From NCBI GenBank assembly GCA_905221605.1, contig CAJNDS010002335.1:470887-534886 (forward strand): a DNA stretch of 64,000 bases. The letters run 5' to 3'. The notes beneath the pieces are model-generated. The model made no database searches, was not told where the DNA came from, and saw nothing but the letters and a program-made list of their open reading frames with translations. This document shows, piece after piece, positions 34,942-45,233 of the stretch. Each line of letters starts with the position of its first letter. Within the stretch, counting starts at the first letter, position 1. The stretch is from Symbiodinium natans. Taxonomy: Eukaryota > Sar > Dinophyceae > Suessiales > Symbiodiniaceae. The position numbers were made by a program, and so were the translations under genes.

Positions 34942-37157
34942 TGGGGGGGGGATGGCTGTTTGCAGCTGCTTTCTTTCAAGACTACAGTCATGCGTCAGGG
35001 CCTCTAGCGCTTGGGATGTTCCCCCTTATGCTATTGAGGATCATATTACCCCCTATTGTAATCCCGATTAAGGACTGTTAGTATAAGGGGGAACATCCCA
35101 ATCCTATCGCAGACGCAGAGCAACGCCGGAAGAACTGCCTTGCAAGGCAGCCCTGATTTTGGGTGGCTTAAGGGGATGTCAGGGATGTTTAGGGAGGGGT
35201 GAACTTCCCACCCCCAAAGCCAAACGCAGCTCAGGTTTGACGAGATAGAGAGCCGCCCTATGGCTGCACTCACGCCCCCCACTATAGCCCTCTAACCTGG
35301 TTTCGGCTCTTTTGGGGGCTTTTGGGGCTTCAGGGCTATCAGGAATTGGAGCTTTCAATTCCTGTCGTGGCATGTACGGCGTGCAGCGATCTTCAGGGCA
35401 GTAAAGCCAGACACCTTGGACCAGAATCCAGAAGACGCAAGGTTTTCGGCGAATCGCCAAATCAAAGACTCAATGGCGTAGCTTCAAAAGGTATTTATCT
35501 TTTTGTTTCTTTTTGCTTTGTGAGTATTTGATTGGGGCCCCTTGCGAAAGGGGATCTTCTGCTAGGCGTTCCCACGAGAACCCATACACATCTAGTGCAC
35601 AAGACCTTCCTCTTGGTTCAGAGGACATACGGCCTTCTAGGGTTCCGAGTGCAGGGCATCCTGCTCGCTTTAGCCTTCGAATTCCCGGTGGTCAGGTAAG
35701 AAGTGGCTCCGCGAAATCCGGCACCTTTTCAAGGAAGCGGACAAGGATGGATCTGGGCAGGTGGCGCCTTCACCGCAGCTCAAGGGATCAGGGTATCGGG
35801 TTTTGGGTTTGGGGTTTAGGGTTTAAGGTTCAGTCCTGGCATGAAGCAGCTTCCAGGTTCAAAAGGGTTTAAGGTTATTCTTCTAAGGTTTCAGTGGTTG
35901 AGGTTCCATGGTTTGGGTGTTCCGGTCCCGGTGCGCTGCTGGGTGAGGAGGTGTTGACATGCTTGGTCTCACCCGAGATGCGCTTCAATCTCATGCTACT
36001 GAGGTCACGACACTACCAGGCACGTTTCCCGAAAGCCCCCAGGCTTCAGTGCACTCCTTGGCCCTGCTATTTCGAACGCCTAGAAACCCCTCCGGAGGCC
36101 GTGGAACCCCACTCACTCCTAAACCCAAAAAGCGTACGCCGCAACAGCTGAGGAGTGGCAAGAGTTCGAGCTAGTGCTTTGGCGGGCACGGTTGTGCTAC
36201 TTCGGTCATTCGTTTGTTCAAAAAAGGGGTGTGTTGAAGATGCTCAGTCGGCTCCCGCCCTCGAAGATGTAGTTCCCCTCGCATTTGCTGAAGTTGCAAG
36301 TGGCTGCCACAGGTTGAAATGGTTCAAAATATGTGGTCACTTCTCGAAAATATGGTCCCTTTTGGGGTGCTTATTATAAGGCAGCCCTCTTACTTAGGGT
36401 ACTCCAAAAGGGTTGAAATGCCTCAAAAGCTGCCAGGTAATGGCTGACTTCCAAGCCCAGACCGCCATGAAGAATCTGGGCTTCGACACCTCTCGGGTAA
36501 GTCCCCAGGTGCTGTGGCACCTCATCGACTACGACGCTGGGCCTTATGGGTGCTGAGAGGCGCTTCAATGAGTTGTGAAAAGAAGCTGCAAGAGACGCCC
36601 CGAAAATTCTGAGATGGCAGTGTGGAAACGGAAGAGATGAAACGATAAAACCCTCAAGAGGCATTGAGGAATCTGATAAACATGCCCCTGCCAGATTCGA
36701 GCGAGCTAAGGACAACAGTGGCCAAATTGACATCGAGGAGTGCGGATCTCAGGGCAAGCGAAGGTAGTCCAAAACTGTTTTGGTGTTTCTAACTGGGTGG
36801 GGACCCCTGCACAATGGCAGAATCGAATCCCTTGGACGGAAAAAAGAGGCCGCAGTTCGGAACTTCCTGGTCCTAGTTGCTGGATCCACAGCAGCTTTCT
36901 TAAAAAGTACAAGCAGCTAACCGACACACGAGCGATGAGAGATAAAGCCGTTCCCGCTTGTCTACAACTCAAAGTCTAAGCCACTTGAAGCCCTAGTAGG
37001 GTTTAGGGTTTAGGGTTAGGGTTAGCAAAAAGGGTACTTGAGCCATTAAGCCACGAGACGAAGGTTCGCGGAAGCGTTGATGAAACTCCACGGCTCGGCC
37101 AACGCCATTGACATCGCCCGCCTTCGGCACGATACGCGGCGCAGCTTCAACCAGTGA
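27856..37157 (+). CDS. Single-domain voltage-gated cation channel with two EF hands (about 13 exons)
   Basis: Exons in order: 27856-27925 (GVRGKLDDFLQSSPLG); 28345-about 28395 S1 (FSEYLVAVIIVVNSAM); 28911-28981 S2 (AFNIFFIAELSLRLAAYGYT); 29594-about 29645 S3 (WNVLDTALVSLSLFEE); 30333-30417 S4 with Arg at every third position (RLVRVIRVFRVLRFF); 30581-about 30640 S5 (FKALFWALLLLSIIIYV); probable 32973-33017 after the pore (LEEVNGPILVPLLSG); 33248-33290 and 33407-about 33472 S6 (SLYVAFAVFCVLNI then VTGVFVERSTS); 35696-35760 EF loop 1 (EADKDGSGQ); 36437-36532 (VMADFQAQTAMKNLGFD then VLWHLIDY); 36711-36739 (DNSGQIDIEE); 37064-37157 (FAEALMKLHGSANAIDIARL, stop). Donors are GT, GC (28982) or GA (36533). 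The selectivity-filter exon was not found, so the ion is unknown; Ca2+ or Na+ is likely. EF hand 1 lacks Glu at position 12; EF hand 2 is canonical across its junction. Confidence 0.8.
30965..30994. repeat. 30-base poly-G run in a channel intron
   Basis: An uninterrupted G run inside the inferred S5-pore intron. Neighbouring glycine-rich frames are artefacts. A TNN-rich AT/ATT array lies just upstream (30690-30795). Confidence 0.9.
31000..32972. other. Large channel intron region; pore exon not located
   Basis: Between the S5 exon and the 32973 exon I expect the pore helix and selectivity filter but see no sequence with the usual TLF...TGG pattern. A phase-unconfirmed open segment near 31684-31787 reads GMWDSLVSSDLQMVYHAEHV. 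TG-rich and AT-rich simple sequence occurs near 31800-31850, and a poly-C run at 32919-32936. Confidence 0.35.
34340..34460. repeat. TTCC tetranucleotide array followed by CT dinucleotides
   Basis: More than 20 TTCC units (about 34340-34431) followed by (CT)n to 34460. A Leu/Pro/Ser-type frame across it is an artefact. It lies in the channel intron between S6 and the EF hands. Confidence 0.95.
34665..34810 (+). repeat. Tandem duplication of about 65-78 bp
   Basis: Two copies begin GGGGTACCTTATTGGGGCCC and GGGGTGCCTTATTGGGGCCC, both continue with AATGGAATCCTAC and end CCCCCTATTTTCGTAAA. The second has an extra internal piece. They neighbour a poly-G cluster and a MITE-like element. Confidence 0.8.
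34872..34952. repeat. Interrupted poly-G cluster
   Basis: About 80 bases of G broken only by single AT pairs. Strong G-quadruplex potential in the transcript of the channel gene. Assembly through such a run may be imprecise. Confidence 0.95.
35011..35101. mobile_element. MITE-like element, intact 91-bp palindromic copy
   Basis: Ends are TTGGGATGTTCCCCCTTAT and its complement ATAAGGGGGAACATCCCAA, with inner arms around GTAATCCCGATTAAGGACTG. No coding capacity. Target-site duplication not evident at this copy. It lies in the large channel intron upstream of the EF-hand exons. Confidence 0.85.
36331..36415 (+). mobile_element. Introner-like repeat in the channel intron before the second EF-hand exon
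   Basis: TGGTCACTTC, GAAAATATGGTCCC, TTTTGGGG, TTATAAGGCAGCCC and TTAGGGTAC follow the same order as the minus-strand copy in the SDR intron (12271-12356). It ends about 20 bases before the AG|G acceptor at 36436. Related short words (AAAGGGACCATAAGG) recur near 44370 and 49500. Confidence 0.7.
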
Positions 37158-38058
37158 CCTTTAACTCAGAGGGTGAGACTGTGAGACGTTATGATATTAG
37201 ATGTAAGTATACACCATATAGCTCCTATATACTATCACTATCAATAGCATGATACGCTCCTGTAGCATTGTATATGGATATTTAGGATCCTATCTGGCAT
37301 ACGAGCACAGCTCAAGGACGTGCTTCGAAGTCATGCTCATGAATTCAATCCAGTTTCAAACTTGCGAATTCTGCCAGAGCAGGCGAATACTGTATGACAT
37401 GTTTGCAAAGTTGCCTATGCACAGCAGGGGGAACGAAAGACATGCCCTTTTGAGTCCTGTGAGTGGCCTCAACACGCCTTCTTCCCTGAATACATATATA
37501 TATATATATATGTACACAAAGCCGCAGCGACAAACAATGAAGCAAGCAGAGAGATAACGGCCATCGAATCAACATGATTTCGGAAAGCTAGTTCTGCTGT
37601 CCAACGCTTGTGCTTCTCCAAGCGCATCGCAAGCGTTTTAAAGCTGCGCCCGACGTCCGACCGAAGCCTGTGTCAAGGGCGAAGATTCCGAAGCTTTTCA
37701 GCACTGCGAACCTTGTGTGTGGCTTGCTCGCAAGGAGTCACGAGTCCCGACAGAAGAGAAGTTTGCAGTCAGGTTCGCTTGTTTCATCAGGCCAGCCCAT
37801 GCAGAGTCATCCTGTGCAACTCCCGAACTATGAGGATGCTGAATCCTCATGGGGGCCCCCTAGTTAAAGGTCCGAAAGCTGGATCGCAAGTCAGCGCATG
37901 GTGAGAAAACACCAGAGCAGCCGTCGTTTGTAGACTAGTAGCTCAACACTAAGGCCCTATGCGCTCCGAAACCCTAAACCCTAAACCCCAAACATCCTAG
38001 ACGGGCGGCAGAACAAAACACCTAGCTCACTCCTGGTTCCTGTACTTGCGCATCTCAG
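37158..38058. other. Spacer after the channel gene
   Basis: Contains an (AT)n run at 37491-37511 and CCCTAAA units at about 37970-37990 upstream of the next exon-like segment. A frame at 37610-37867 has no family resemblance and is not called. Confidence 0.35.
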
Positions 38059-38133
38059 GGAGTGCCGAATTCGAGGCGCTCCGCTTCGAAGTGCAGGCGA
38101 TAAAGGACATGGGCATGAGGGAGAAGCTGGCAG
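38059..38133 (+). CDS. Exon-like segment, product unknown
   Basis: CTCAG acceptor, then AEFEALRFEVQAIKDMGM and REKLA, ending at a GT donor (GCAG|GTGCTA) at 38134. An amphipathic charged helix. CCCTAAA units lie about 70 bases upstream. A second open frame at 38161-38412 (contains YGQVTWDCYLTDMGG) follows but shows no clear junctions. Confidence 0.4.
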
Positions 38134-38439
38134 GTGCTATAACTATGTTTCACACATCTTATGACGCTGCGCGACCCGCCCCGGCCCGGGCTGCGAGTTT
38201 GGGAAATCTCGACACCTGCATCGAACCGACTTTTGGCGGAGGGCATCTTGTCGGGCGGTTCGGGGGATCCCGCGCACAGGGGCCTCTTACACCCTGCCGG
38301 CCCTGCCGAGTACGGGCAGGTCACTTGGGATTGTTATCTTACCGATATGGGAGGGGCATGCGGGTTTACAAGGGCTCCTTTGAACAAGCAAAGGGGACTG
38401 CAGCTGACCTAATTCCCAAAAAACAATCCTCCAAAAATG

Positions 38440-38815
38440 CTTGTGATCATAGCGAGTACCCCACACGAACCTACTAAAGCGAATCAGGCTGGACCGCGGG
38501 CTACCTGTCACGACATGTGTTTGCGCCTTATTCCGCCATGAAGCCCAAAAAGTTTTTGGATGGCTGACGAGGCTGAGCTTTCTGGATTTTCTGGGCTCTG
38601 GCTCCCTAAGATTCCTGGAGCCCAAGACCCTTCAGCTGAACCTGAGAGACAGTCCCAACCCCAAAAAACCTGTGATCATAGCGGACAACCCAACAAACTG
38701 ACTTTGCAGAATGTAGATCCGGGAAGCCTGCGAGTATAGCAGGCAACCCCAACAAACTGACTTCGCACAACATAGTGCCGGGAAGCATGTGATTATAGAG
38801 GGTGGATTCCAGTTG
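38440..38815 (+). repeat. 58-59 bp tandem repeats with a GTGATCATAG core
   Basis: Two full units (38669-38726, 38727-38785) and a partial third share TATAGC..CAACCC, AACAAACTGACTT and GGGAAG. A separate partial copy of the core lies at 38440 (CTTGTGATCATAGCG). No coding role seen. Confidence 0.75.
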
Positions 38816-38863
38816 CAAGATTAGGGGTGAAAAGGGTGCCAAAGCCCTGTAAACCCTGTGAAG

Positions 38864-38929
38864 GACGAACTGGGTCGGAAGCCCATGCTCCGCTCGAACC
38901 TGCTCGGCTTCAACGTACCTGAGACGAAA
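38864..38929 (+). CDS. Exon-like segment, product unknown
   Basis: GTGAAG acceptor; the 66-base frame reads KDELGRKPMLRSNLLG (the first K comes from the preceding AAG) then FNVPETK, and ends at a GC donor (GCGGTTCAGGG) at 38930. Phase 0 at both ends. TTTAGGG-type units follow immediately. Possibly part of the same gene as 38059-38133, but phases and intervening exons are unknown. Confidence 0.4.
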
Positions 38930-38939
38930 GCGGTTCAGG

Positions 38940-41315
38940 GTTTAGGATTTAGGGCTAGAGTCCGGATGCAAAAGGATTTCGGGCTACAGGGCTAAGAGGG
39001 TTTCGGGCTAGGGTTTAGGCTAGGATTGAGGGCTCGGAAAAGGGGTGAGCACTTCCATGCAAACTAGGTTGGGCACTTCCAAAGCCTGCTGAAAACAGGG
39101 TTGAGCACTTGGGCTGGTTTGGGTGTCGGATCTCGGATCTGCTTCGGGATGTTGCGGAGAGATGAACGATCAGGAACAATGTAGCCTTGATTCGTAGCTG
39201 GAGCTGACGCTTCGTGTATCTTCGCTTTCTAGATGTAAGCGCCCGTCGCAGCCGCCGCATGCTGTACTATAGCATGTGCAATGTCACATGTTGTTATTGC
39301 TGCGACGGCCAGGTCAACAGAACATTAATAAAACAGCAACTGCGGTTCTTATTTCAACAAGGAAATAACTTGTTTGCACAATATTACATAATTGATCACG
39401 TTAATACAAATAAGTATAGATAATATTTCTTGTTACATATAAAAAATGCACATAATATGCCTCTACCTACGTCTCTTAGTGCTTTTGGTCTTCCATGTTT
39501 CAGGTACAGGCAGAAAAGTGCCCGGCGCAGAGGGTGGAGATTTGAGTTGCTGAATCAGCAACATGAGGGCCGCGGGCTCAGGGCCCTGGGTACTAGGTAC
39601 GATGAACCGAGGATTCTCATCCCAAGACCATCACTGACTGTCAGACGCCGACACATCTTGGGCAGCATGAAGCAGCTGCTTCACCTTCATGAAGTTAGGC
39701 GGTGTCATTGCGGGCCGCTGTTTTCAGGGTGCCACCTGGGGCCAAGAGTTCAAAATCAAATCCCATGTGTGGTCTTCGAGGCCAAACTGCTGAGCAGCGC
39801 TGAAAGGCGTTTCCCAGCTCCAGCAGCACGTACTGTGGGATGGTTTCAGGGTGGTTCAATCCTGCTATCGCAACTTGCAAGGCCTGGCTGCATAAAGTTT
39901 TATATGACAACGCGATTCCGAGTCTGGAGCTTGGGTTCTTAGGTCTCAAGTCCAACAAACGTTGGCCTGTCTCACTTTAGTGACATCACTTCGCGGCTGA
40001 CGGGAGCAGCACAAACGCAGAAATAGACCCTGCTGGCTTGGATCGCTTCATAGGCCATAGGCAGTCCATGTACAGCTGCTCTACTTCTATCATCTCTTGT
40101 CCTGGCTCTCTGAAAACACTTATAGTTGGTAAGGCATGGAAAGAGCGCAAGCCTCGCATGCACTTGTCAGCCACGGATCATGCGGCTTGTCCCGCATCGG
40201 GGATCTTCTGCAATTGGAAACGGAGCCTTGCCAGTGAGCGGGTGGGTGCCGCATGCAGAGAGGGAGAGAAGAAGCAACAAGAAAAGCACGAGAGAACGGA
40301 GAGCAAAACAGGCACAAAGCGCGGGAGCGAGAGGGAGCATACAGCTTTCAATCGGACAGAGTATGTCTAGCTGTTGAAGGTCGTTGTTTGGTATTCGAAC
40401 TTGAAGGAGATAGGAAGGTTCGAAGTGGGTTTTTGCTAGGCTTGGATCGTTTCGTTAGGTTCACACCAGTAGCCCGTCCAAGACCACGTGCGGAGAGCTG
40501 TTGTGAGTGGTTACTCGCTGTGGCAGGTCCCCCTGTCCGTATCTAGTCCACCATCCTTGCAGGTTGGCATGGGGCTGCACAACGCACGGTCATAGCTTGC
40601 AGTCCCCAATGGCATCTGTAACTTACGGGATTTCCTGGAAGTTGGAAAGGCCAGTTTCCCTCCAGAGAGCCTCCGGCTGTCGAAGACATCCGAAGAGAAG
40701 GTTTCTGACCCGTGGCTCCTGTTGAACTGATCTCACGAAAAGGGCCCTGAAAGCAATTGGGAAATTCAAGTTGAAAGACCCCACTTGTCAGAAACCTGCG
40801 CATTTTTTTTCGCACGCGGACATGGCTTCGCTCGGCTGTAAGCTTGATCCCGCCGATTGACGTAGAAAAAGTTGCCAGTGACAATAGGCGTGAGCGGGTG
40901 AATGAGTGAGTGAAATCCCGATTATACATTGTCGGGCAGCCGTCTCTTTTGCATTGTCTTTGAGTATAAGTATTGGTTGGAACCACTCAGAAGCACAACA
41001 ATTGCAGGTTATAACCAAACTAGCTTTAGGATTTCCACTACCTCACCATATCGAGTCTTGACACAGGTCTGCAGTGTTATTTGCACGGTGCCGTTTATCA
41101 GATACCAAAAACGTACTGGTTGCTTTCGTTGAGTCACACTCTCACTGCTATTCAGATCTCCCCCAGTTCAATAATTTACACCATTAAGGTGAGCTGACGA
41201 GTAGACATAAGTGGGGGGTGGAGTCCAAGGTATGAGTCAAACTCATGAAGCCTTCCTATGAAATCCCAAGCCCGAGGGCTATAAACCCTAAACCCTAAAC
41301 TTCTGTTTCCTGCAG
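38940..41315. other. Spacer; A/T-rich island; no confident gene
   Basis: 39250-39480 is markedly A/T-rich compared with the neighbourhood. A 170-residue frame at 39430-39942 has no recognisable motif. Purine-rich sequence lies at 40250-40340. TTTAGGG words are scarce here. Confidence 0.35.
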
Positions 41316-41379
41316 GCGCCTGTGCGGGCGAGTATGGCTGGGGAGGCCTGGCTGGTCCTGCTTGGACGATCGACCCCAG
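41316..41379 (+). CDS. Exon-like segment preceded by CCCTAAA units
   Basis: CCCTAAA units (41283-41299), a pyrimidine tract and TGCAG precede the frame APVRASMAGEAWLVLLGRST, ending at a GT donor (CCAG|GTGCCT). Phase 0 to 1. Product unknown. Confidence 0.4.
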
Positions 41380-41413
41380 GTGCCTCGAAAGGGAGGACCG
41401 AGAATAGCTTGAG

Positions 41414-41659
41414 GTTGGGAGGTTCCCCCTAATCCTTTTTAGAGATTATACTTGGGGGTACTATAATCCCTATTCAGGACTGCTAGTTCCCCCTTATCCT
41501 TAAAGGGGATTAGAATTGTGGGGGTATTTGAATCCCTATAAAGGGCTTTTAGTTCCCTCTTATCCTTAATAGGGATTACAATTGGGGGGCGGGGGTGCAC
41601 TAGAATCCCTATTAAGGATTGTGAGTAGAAGGGGTATTGCAAGGGGGAACATCCCAAGG
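41414..41659. mobile_element. MITE-like element, expanded nested copy
   Basis: Outer ends GTTGGGAGGTTCCCCC and GGGGGAACATCCCAAGG enclose three successive inner units of the AATCCCTATTAAGGA / TCCTTAATAGGGATT type. TTGAG occurs directly outside both ends (41409-41413 and 41660-41664), a possible 5-bp target-site duplication. Confidence 0.7.
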
Positions 41660-42239
41660 TTGAGACTCATGGAGGCTGTAGGACTGAGGGCTGTAGAGGG
41701 CTTCTCGGTAGGTGCCAGGTATATCCCGAGCATTGCTGGGTATCGTTGGCTTTTTTTTTTTTTGGGGGGGGGGGGGGGGGATTCCAAAGGGTTCATAGGG
41801 TTTGCACTAGGGACGGCCTAAAGGGTTTGGGTTGGGCGTAGGTCAGGGCATGCATGCGGCTTTTGTGAAGTTCCAGGCACGCCCAAGCCTTGAGGACTCG
41901 GGAGGTTTGCTAGAATAGGGGCAGATGGGCCAGAGAGGGACCTCCTTGGGGGCTTCTGATAGAAGGACTCGGGTGCCGATACGGGGCCCGCTATGATGGT
42001 GAGGCTTGTGCTCACAAACATGCTACCCTGTCTTTGATGGCATATCCATGCAGCTACTTGGGAGCACACGACAGCGCAGTGCCCACCACGGCTTCATCTC
42101 CTTGACGTCGTAGACAACTACAAGGGCTGTGGGGCGCTTTGCGATTCCAAGGGCTGTGGTCATGGACCGTCTGGGTGGTTGTAAAGCCAGAGGCAAATCA
42201 CCGCCTGAAAGCGTACCATCGTGTCCAGGTGCGTAGGCC

Positions 42240-42420
42240 CAACTAGTTCCTATTTATCACAATTGATTACTAATTCATAATCTAACCTTACCAGCACTTA
42301 CACAACACGACACTAAAGTATCTATGGTTTAATATCGTACGACCCAAGGTAAAAATCATTTAACGACATCAACTAATATTCTTACAAATTGACCACAAGC
42401 CTGAACGCCAAGGCAGCCAA
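42240..42420. other. A/T-rich island
   Basis: About 180 bases of A/T-rich sequence without the telomere-like words or G runs common elsewhere. No open frame or repeat recognised. Confidence 0.4.
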
Positions 42421-42935
42421 GTTATGTACAGGTACTACTGTTGTCATTGGCCAAACCAGTTTTGACAGAAGTCCGGGCTGAATCCAGCGGTACGTGTCTT
42501 CTCATTCATTGTCTGAAGTCAGCCTCAAGAGACCTATCCTTTGGCTTTTGCTCCTAACTGCCCTAACTCCTGAGTCCTAATTCACGCGACAACGTCTCAC
42601 CAAGGCGCACCTGCGAATCAGAGCGCCTTCTGGCAAGCAACAAAGATTCCCGCAACATAAAACATTGGGGCAGGCAAACCAAAACCCCAAACTCGCCTTG
42701 GTGGCAGCTAGGCAGGAGGCACAACGTCCGAGAGTTGAGCGATTAAACCCCAAAGTGGCCCGTCTTGTAGCTCAGACAGGTACCTTGACCTCAGGCCCAC
42801 CTCTTCCAACTGCGAGGACTATAACCCTGTGCCTTCAAAAATCAAATGTACCCCAACAAGGCGCATCACCCTATGCCCCAACCCGAAATTTAGACCCTAA
42901 CCCCTAAACCCTAAACCCTAAACTTATGGAGCCAG

Positions 42936-43035
42936 GTCCGATCTCATCATCTTGTCCATGACGCAGACGGCCTTTGTTCTGGATCACGAGGAGTACGTGC
43001 GATTCCTGGGTTGGGGACCTCCGCACAAGATCCCC
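42936..43035 (+). CDS. Exon-like segment preceded by CCCTAAA units
   Basis: CCCTAAA units (about 42890-42923) and a GCCAG acceptor precede G then SDLIILSMTQTAFVLDHEE and YVRFLGWGPPHKIP; a GA donor at 43036 is possible. A hydrophobic strand followed by an aromatic segment, with no family identified. Confidence 0.4.
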
Positions 43036-43942
43036 GATGATGCCTTAAGAATTCAGAATTGAGTTTGTGTTCCGGAAATGATTGCGGCACCCCATGTCCG
43101 TATGTAAGGTTTGCAGTTTTGTGAGAGTGGAAGCCCTTCCACCCTGAAGCTCGCATGGAGTCGCGGCGGTGGCCCAGTGTGGCCGCACCCCAGAATCAAG
43201 ATCCCCAGTACCCTTTGTGTGTGGGGTTTAGGCTTGGGCTTGCCTAGAAAAGCCAAATGGCACAACCAGGTTTCCCTTGCTCTCGGTTCGTAGGTTACTT
43301 CGGGACTCAGACAACCCTCCGGCAGGCATCCAACCATCTAGATACATGTAGCCGTTAACAAGTTCACGCCTGTGCCTACTTCGGCGGTTTAGGCGAGGGT
43401 TCAGAGGTCCAGGGATGTCAGAGGCTCCTGGTAAAAAAGGGACTTTCTTGCTTCCGACACGCCAGGGCTGGTTTGAAAAGGGTTCGGGAAAACCTGCTGC
43501 AAAGAGGGTTTAGGGTTTAGGGCCCGTCCATGCCCCTGAGGTGAGGTACGCTGCACGACGTGCTATCCATCAGTACATTTATGGATCCGCCGGCAGCTCA
43601 GTTTACACGGAAACTTTTGGTGCCGGATCGAGCTGCGCACGGCTTTTGCGTGTTGCTTTCAGGAGCGGTGCATAGCTTGGGAGTGTAGAGTTTCCTAGCG
43701 TTCCTTGCACTGTGACTCAGTCTTCTCCCTATCGGAACCCCAAATCATCCTCATCGATTCGGCTCACAGTCATCCCCCCCTCCCAGCATCTAAGCCTTGA
43801 GCCCAGCGCAGATTGTCCTCACAACCCGAGGTTGCTGCCCCCTCAAAAGCGACTTCTTACGCGCCCGAGAGCTTTGATGTGGCGGGGTCCGGGGAATGAG
43901 GGCCGAAGAGTGTCGGTTGTGCTTCATCCACACGCTCAGTAG

Positions 43943-43995
43943 CAGCATCTCGCAGTTTGAGCAGCGGAATTCAAGGAACTCCGCTGACTGGAGAG
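43943..43995 (+). CDS. Short exon-like segment
   Basis: GTAG acceptor; the frame SISQFEQRNSRNSADWR runs to a GT donor (GAGAG|GTCTG). Unknown product. The opposite strand is also open here (43936-44172), so the call is weak. Confidence 0.25.
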
Positions 43996-44786
43996 GTCTG
44001 TTGTCTGTTGAACATTGCCTCGTTGGCCGAGCTGGATGACCAGCTCCCTCTTTCGTCTTTCAATCCCTGCCCTGCCCACGTTTGTTGAAGAACACCCTGC
44101 AGCCTCTCGCGCAGGTGAAGCCAAAAGGCCCGGAGGAGGAGGATCAGGCACCATGGGGCATTGGTGATTCAAAAGGAGGTATTCTCTCCGAAGCTTCTGG
44201 ATTTGGTTGTCTCATGAAGTTCGCAGGGGCCCACTTTGGACATCGCATGGGCACCCGATAAGAGGAGCATTGGCGCATCTTCTGCATCAAAGCTTGAAGT
44301 CATCGCATGCTGTGTATTGTAGGGGCCTTCTTTGAATCAGAGCAGAGTTTCGGGGGCTATTATAATACATGTATAAAGGGACCATAAGGGAACATTGTTA
44401 GTAGTTATTCCGACCCCTTCATTACACTGCAGGGCTCTTGCAGTTGGAGTCGTGTGCTCCTTTTCTCGGGGGTTCTCCGCCACTGCATCGTCGAGGGAGC
44501 GAGTACATCCAAAAGATTGGCGCACCCGATCCGCGCTTGTGAGCGAACAAAATGAATGAATGCCCTATTTTTGCTGCCCTCCCCAAGGAGAGTCCGGGGG
44601 ACTTTCCTGCAACGACTAGTGGTTGACAAGCTTCGCTTTAGGGTTTAGGGTTATCAGATGCAAGTCACCACGATTTCCTGACCATTCCCGGCCGATTCCC
44701 CAAGCCCGGACGCAAAAGGGTTCGGCAATCGCTGCGAACCTCATCGAACCTCCCGATGCAAAAGGGTTTAGGGGTTTGCTTTGCAG

Positions 44787-45233
44787 GCTCAGCTCGACCG
44801 GGAGTTCGAGCAAGAGTTCCTGGTAAATCGCAGGACTTTGGCTTCCAAGACTCCAAGACTTCGGGGCCCGGCTTAGGCCTACAGGGCTTCGGGATTGTTA
44901 GGATATAATTACTTGACTTCGGGTCCGGGTTGAGGGGTCTCATCGGCCCCTCCAGCACCACTCAGGATAATTCTGTTGCTGGGCCTGCGCCCCCAAACAT
45001 CCCTTGTAGCTCCTCCGCAGGACGCGCGTGCGCGGCGCCAAGGAGCGCGCGATCGCGCCGGGCCCGCGCTTGGATCGGCATCCCAGCGAAGAAGAGGCGC
45101 CAAAGTGTTTGCAGGACAGAGGGCCGAGGGCCCGGCCCAGAACCCAAAATCCAAAAAACGAGCTTCAGAAATTGCGAGATCCTTGAGCTGGCGTCAACTA
45201 GGTTCCACTGGAGGTCCCCGCTGCACCGACTGA
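44787..45233 (+). CDS. Last two exons of an unidentified basic protein
   Basis: Exon 44787-44822 (36 bases, TTTGCAG acceptor, GTAAAT donor) reads AQLDREFEQEFL. Exon 45021-45233 (CCGCAG acceptor) reads DARARRQGARDRAGPALGSA, SQRRRGAKVFAGQRAEG, NPKSKKRASEIARSLSW and ends at TGA. Both junctions are phase 0. The C-terminus is strongly basic with a KSKKR patch, suggesting nuclear localisation. No domain recognised. Confidence 0.45.

Noticed and set aside
36331-36415. Considered as coding because it neighbours an exon
   Set aside because: Contains stops in all frames and matches the SDR intron in inverted orientation.
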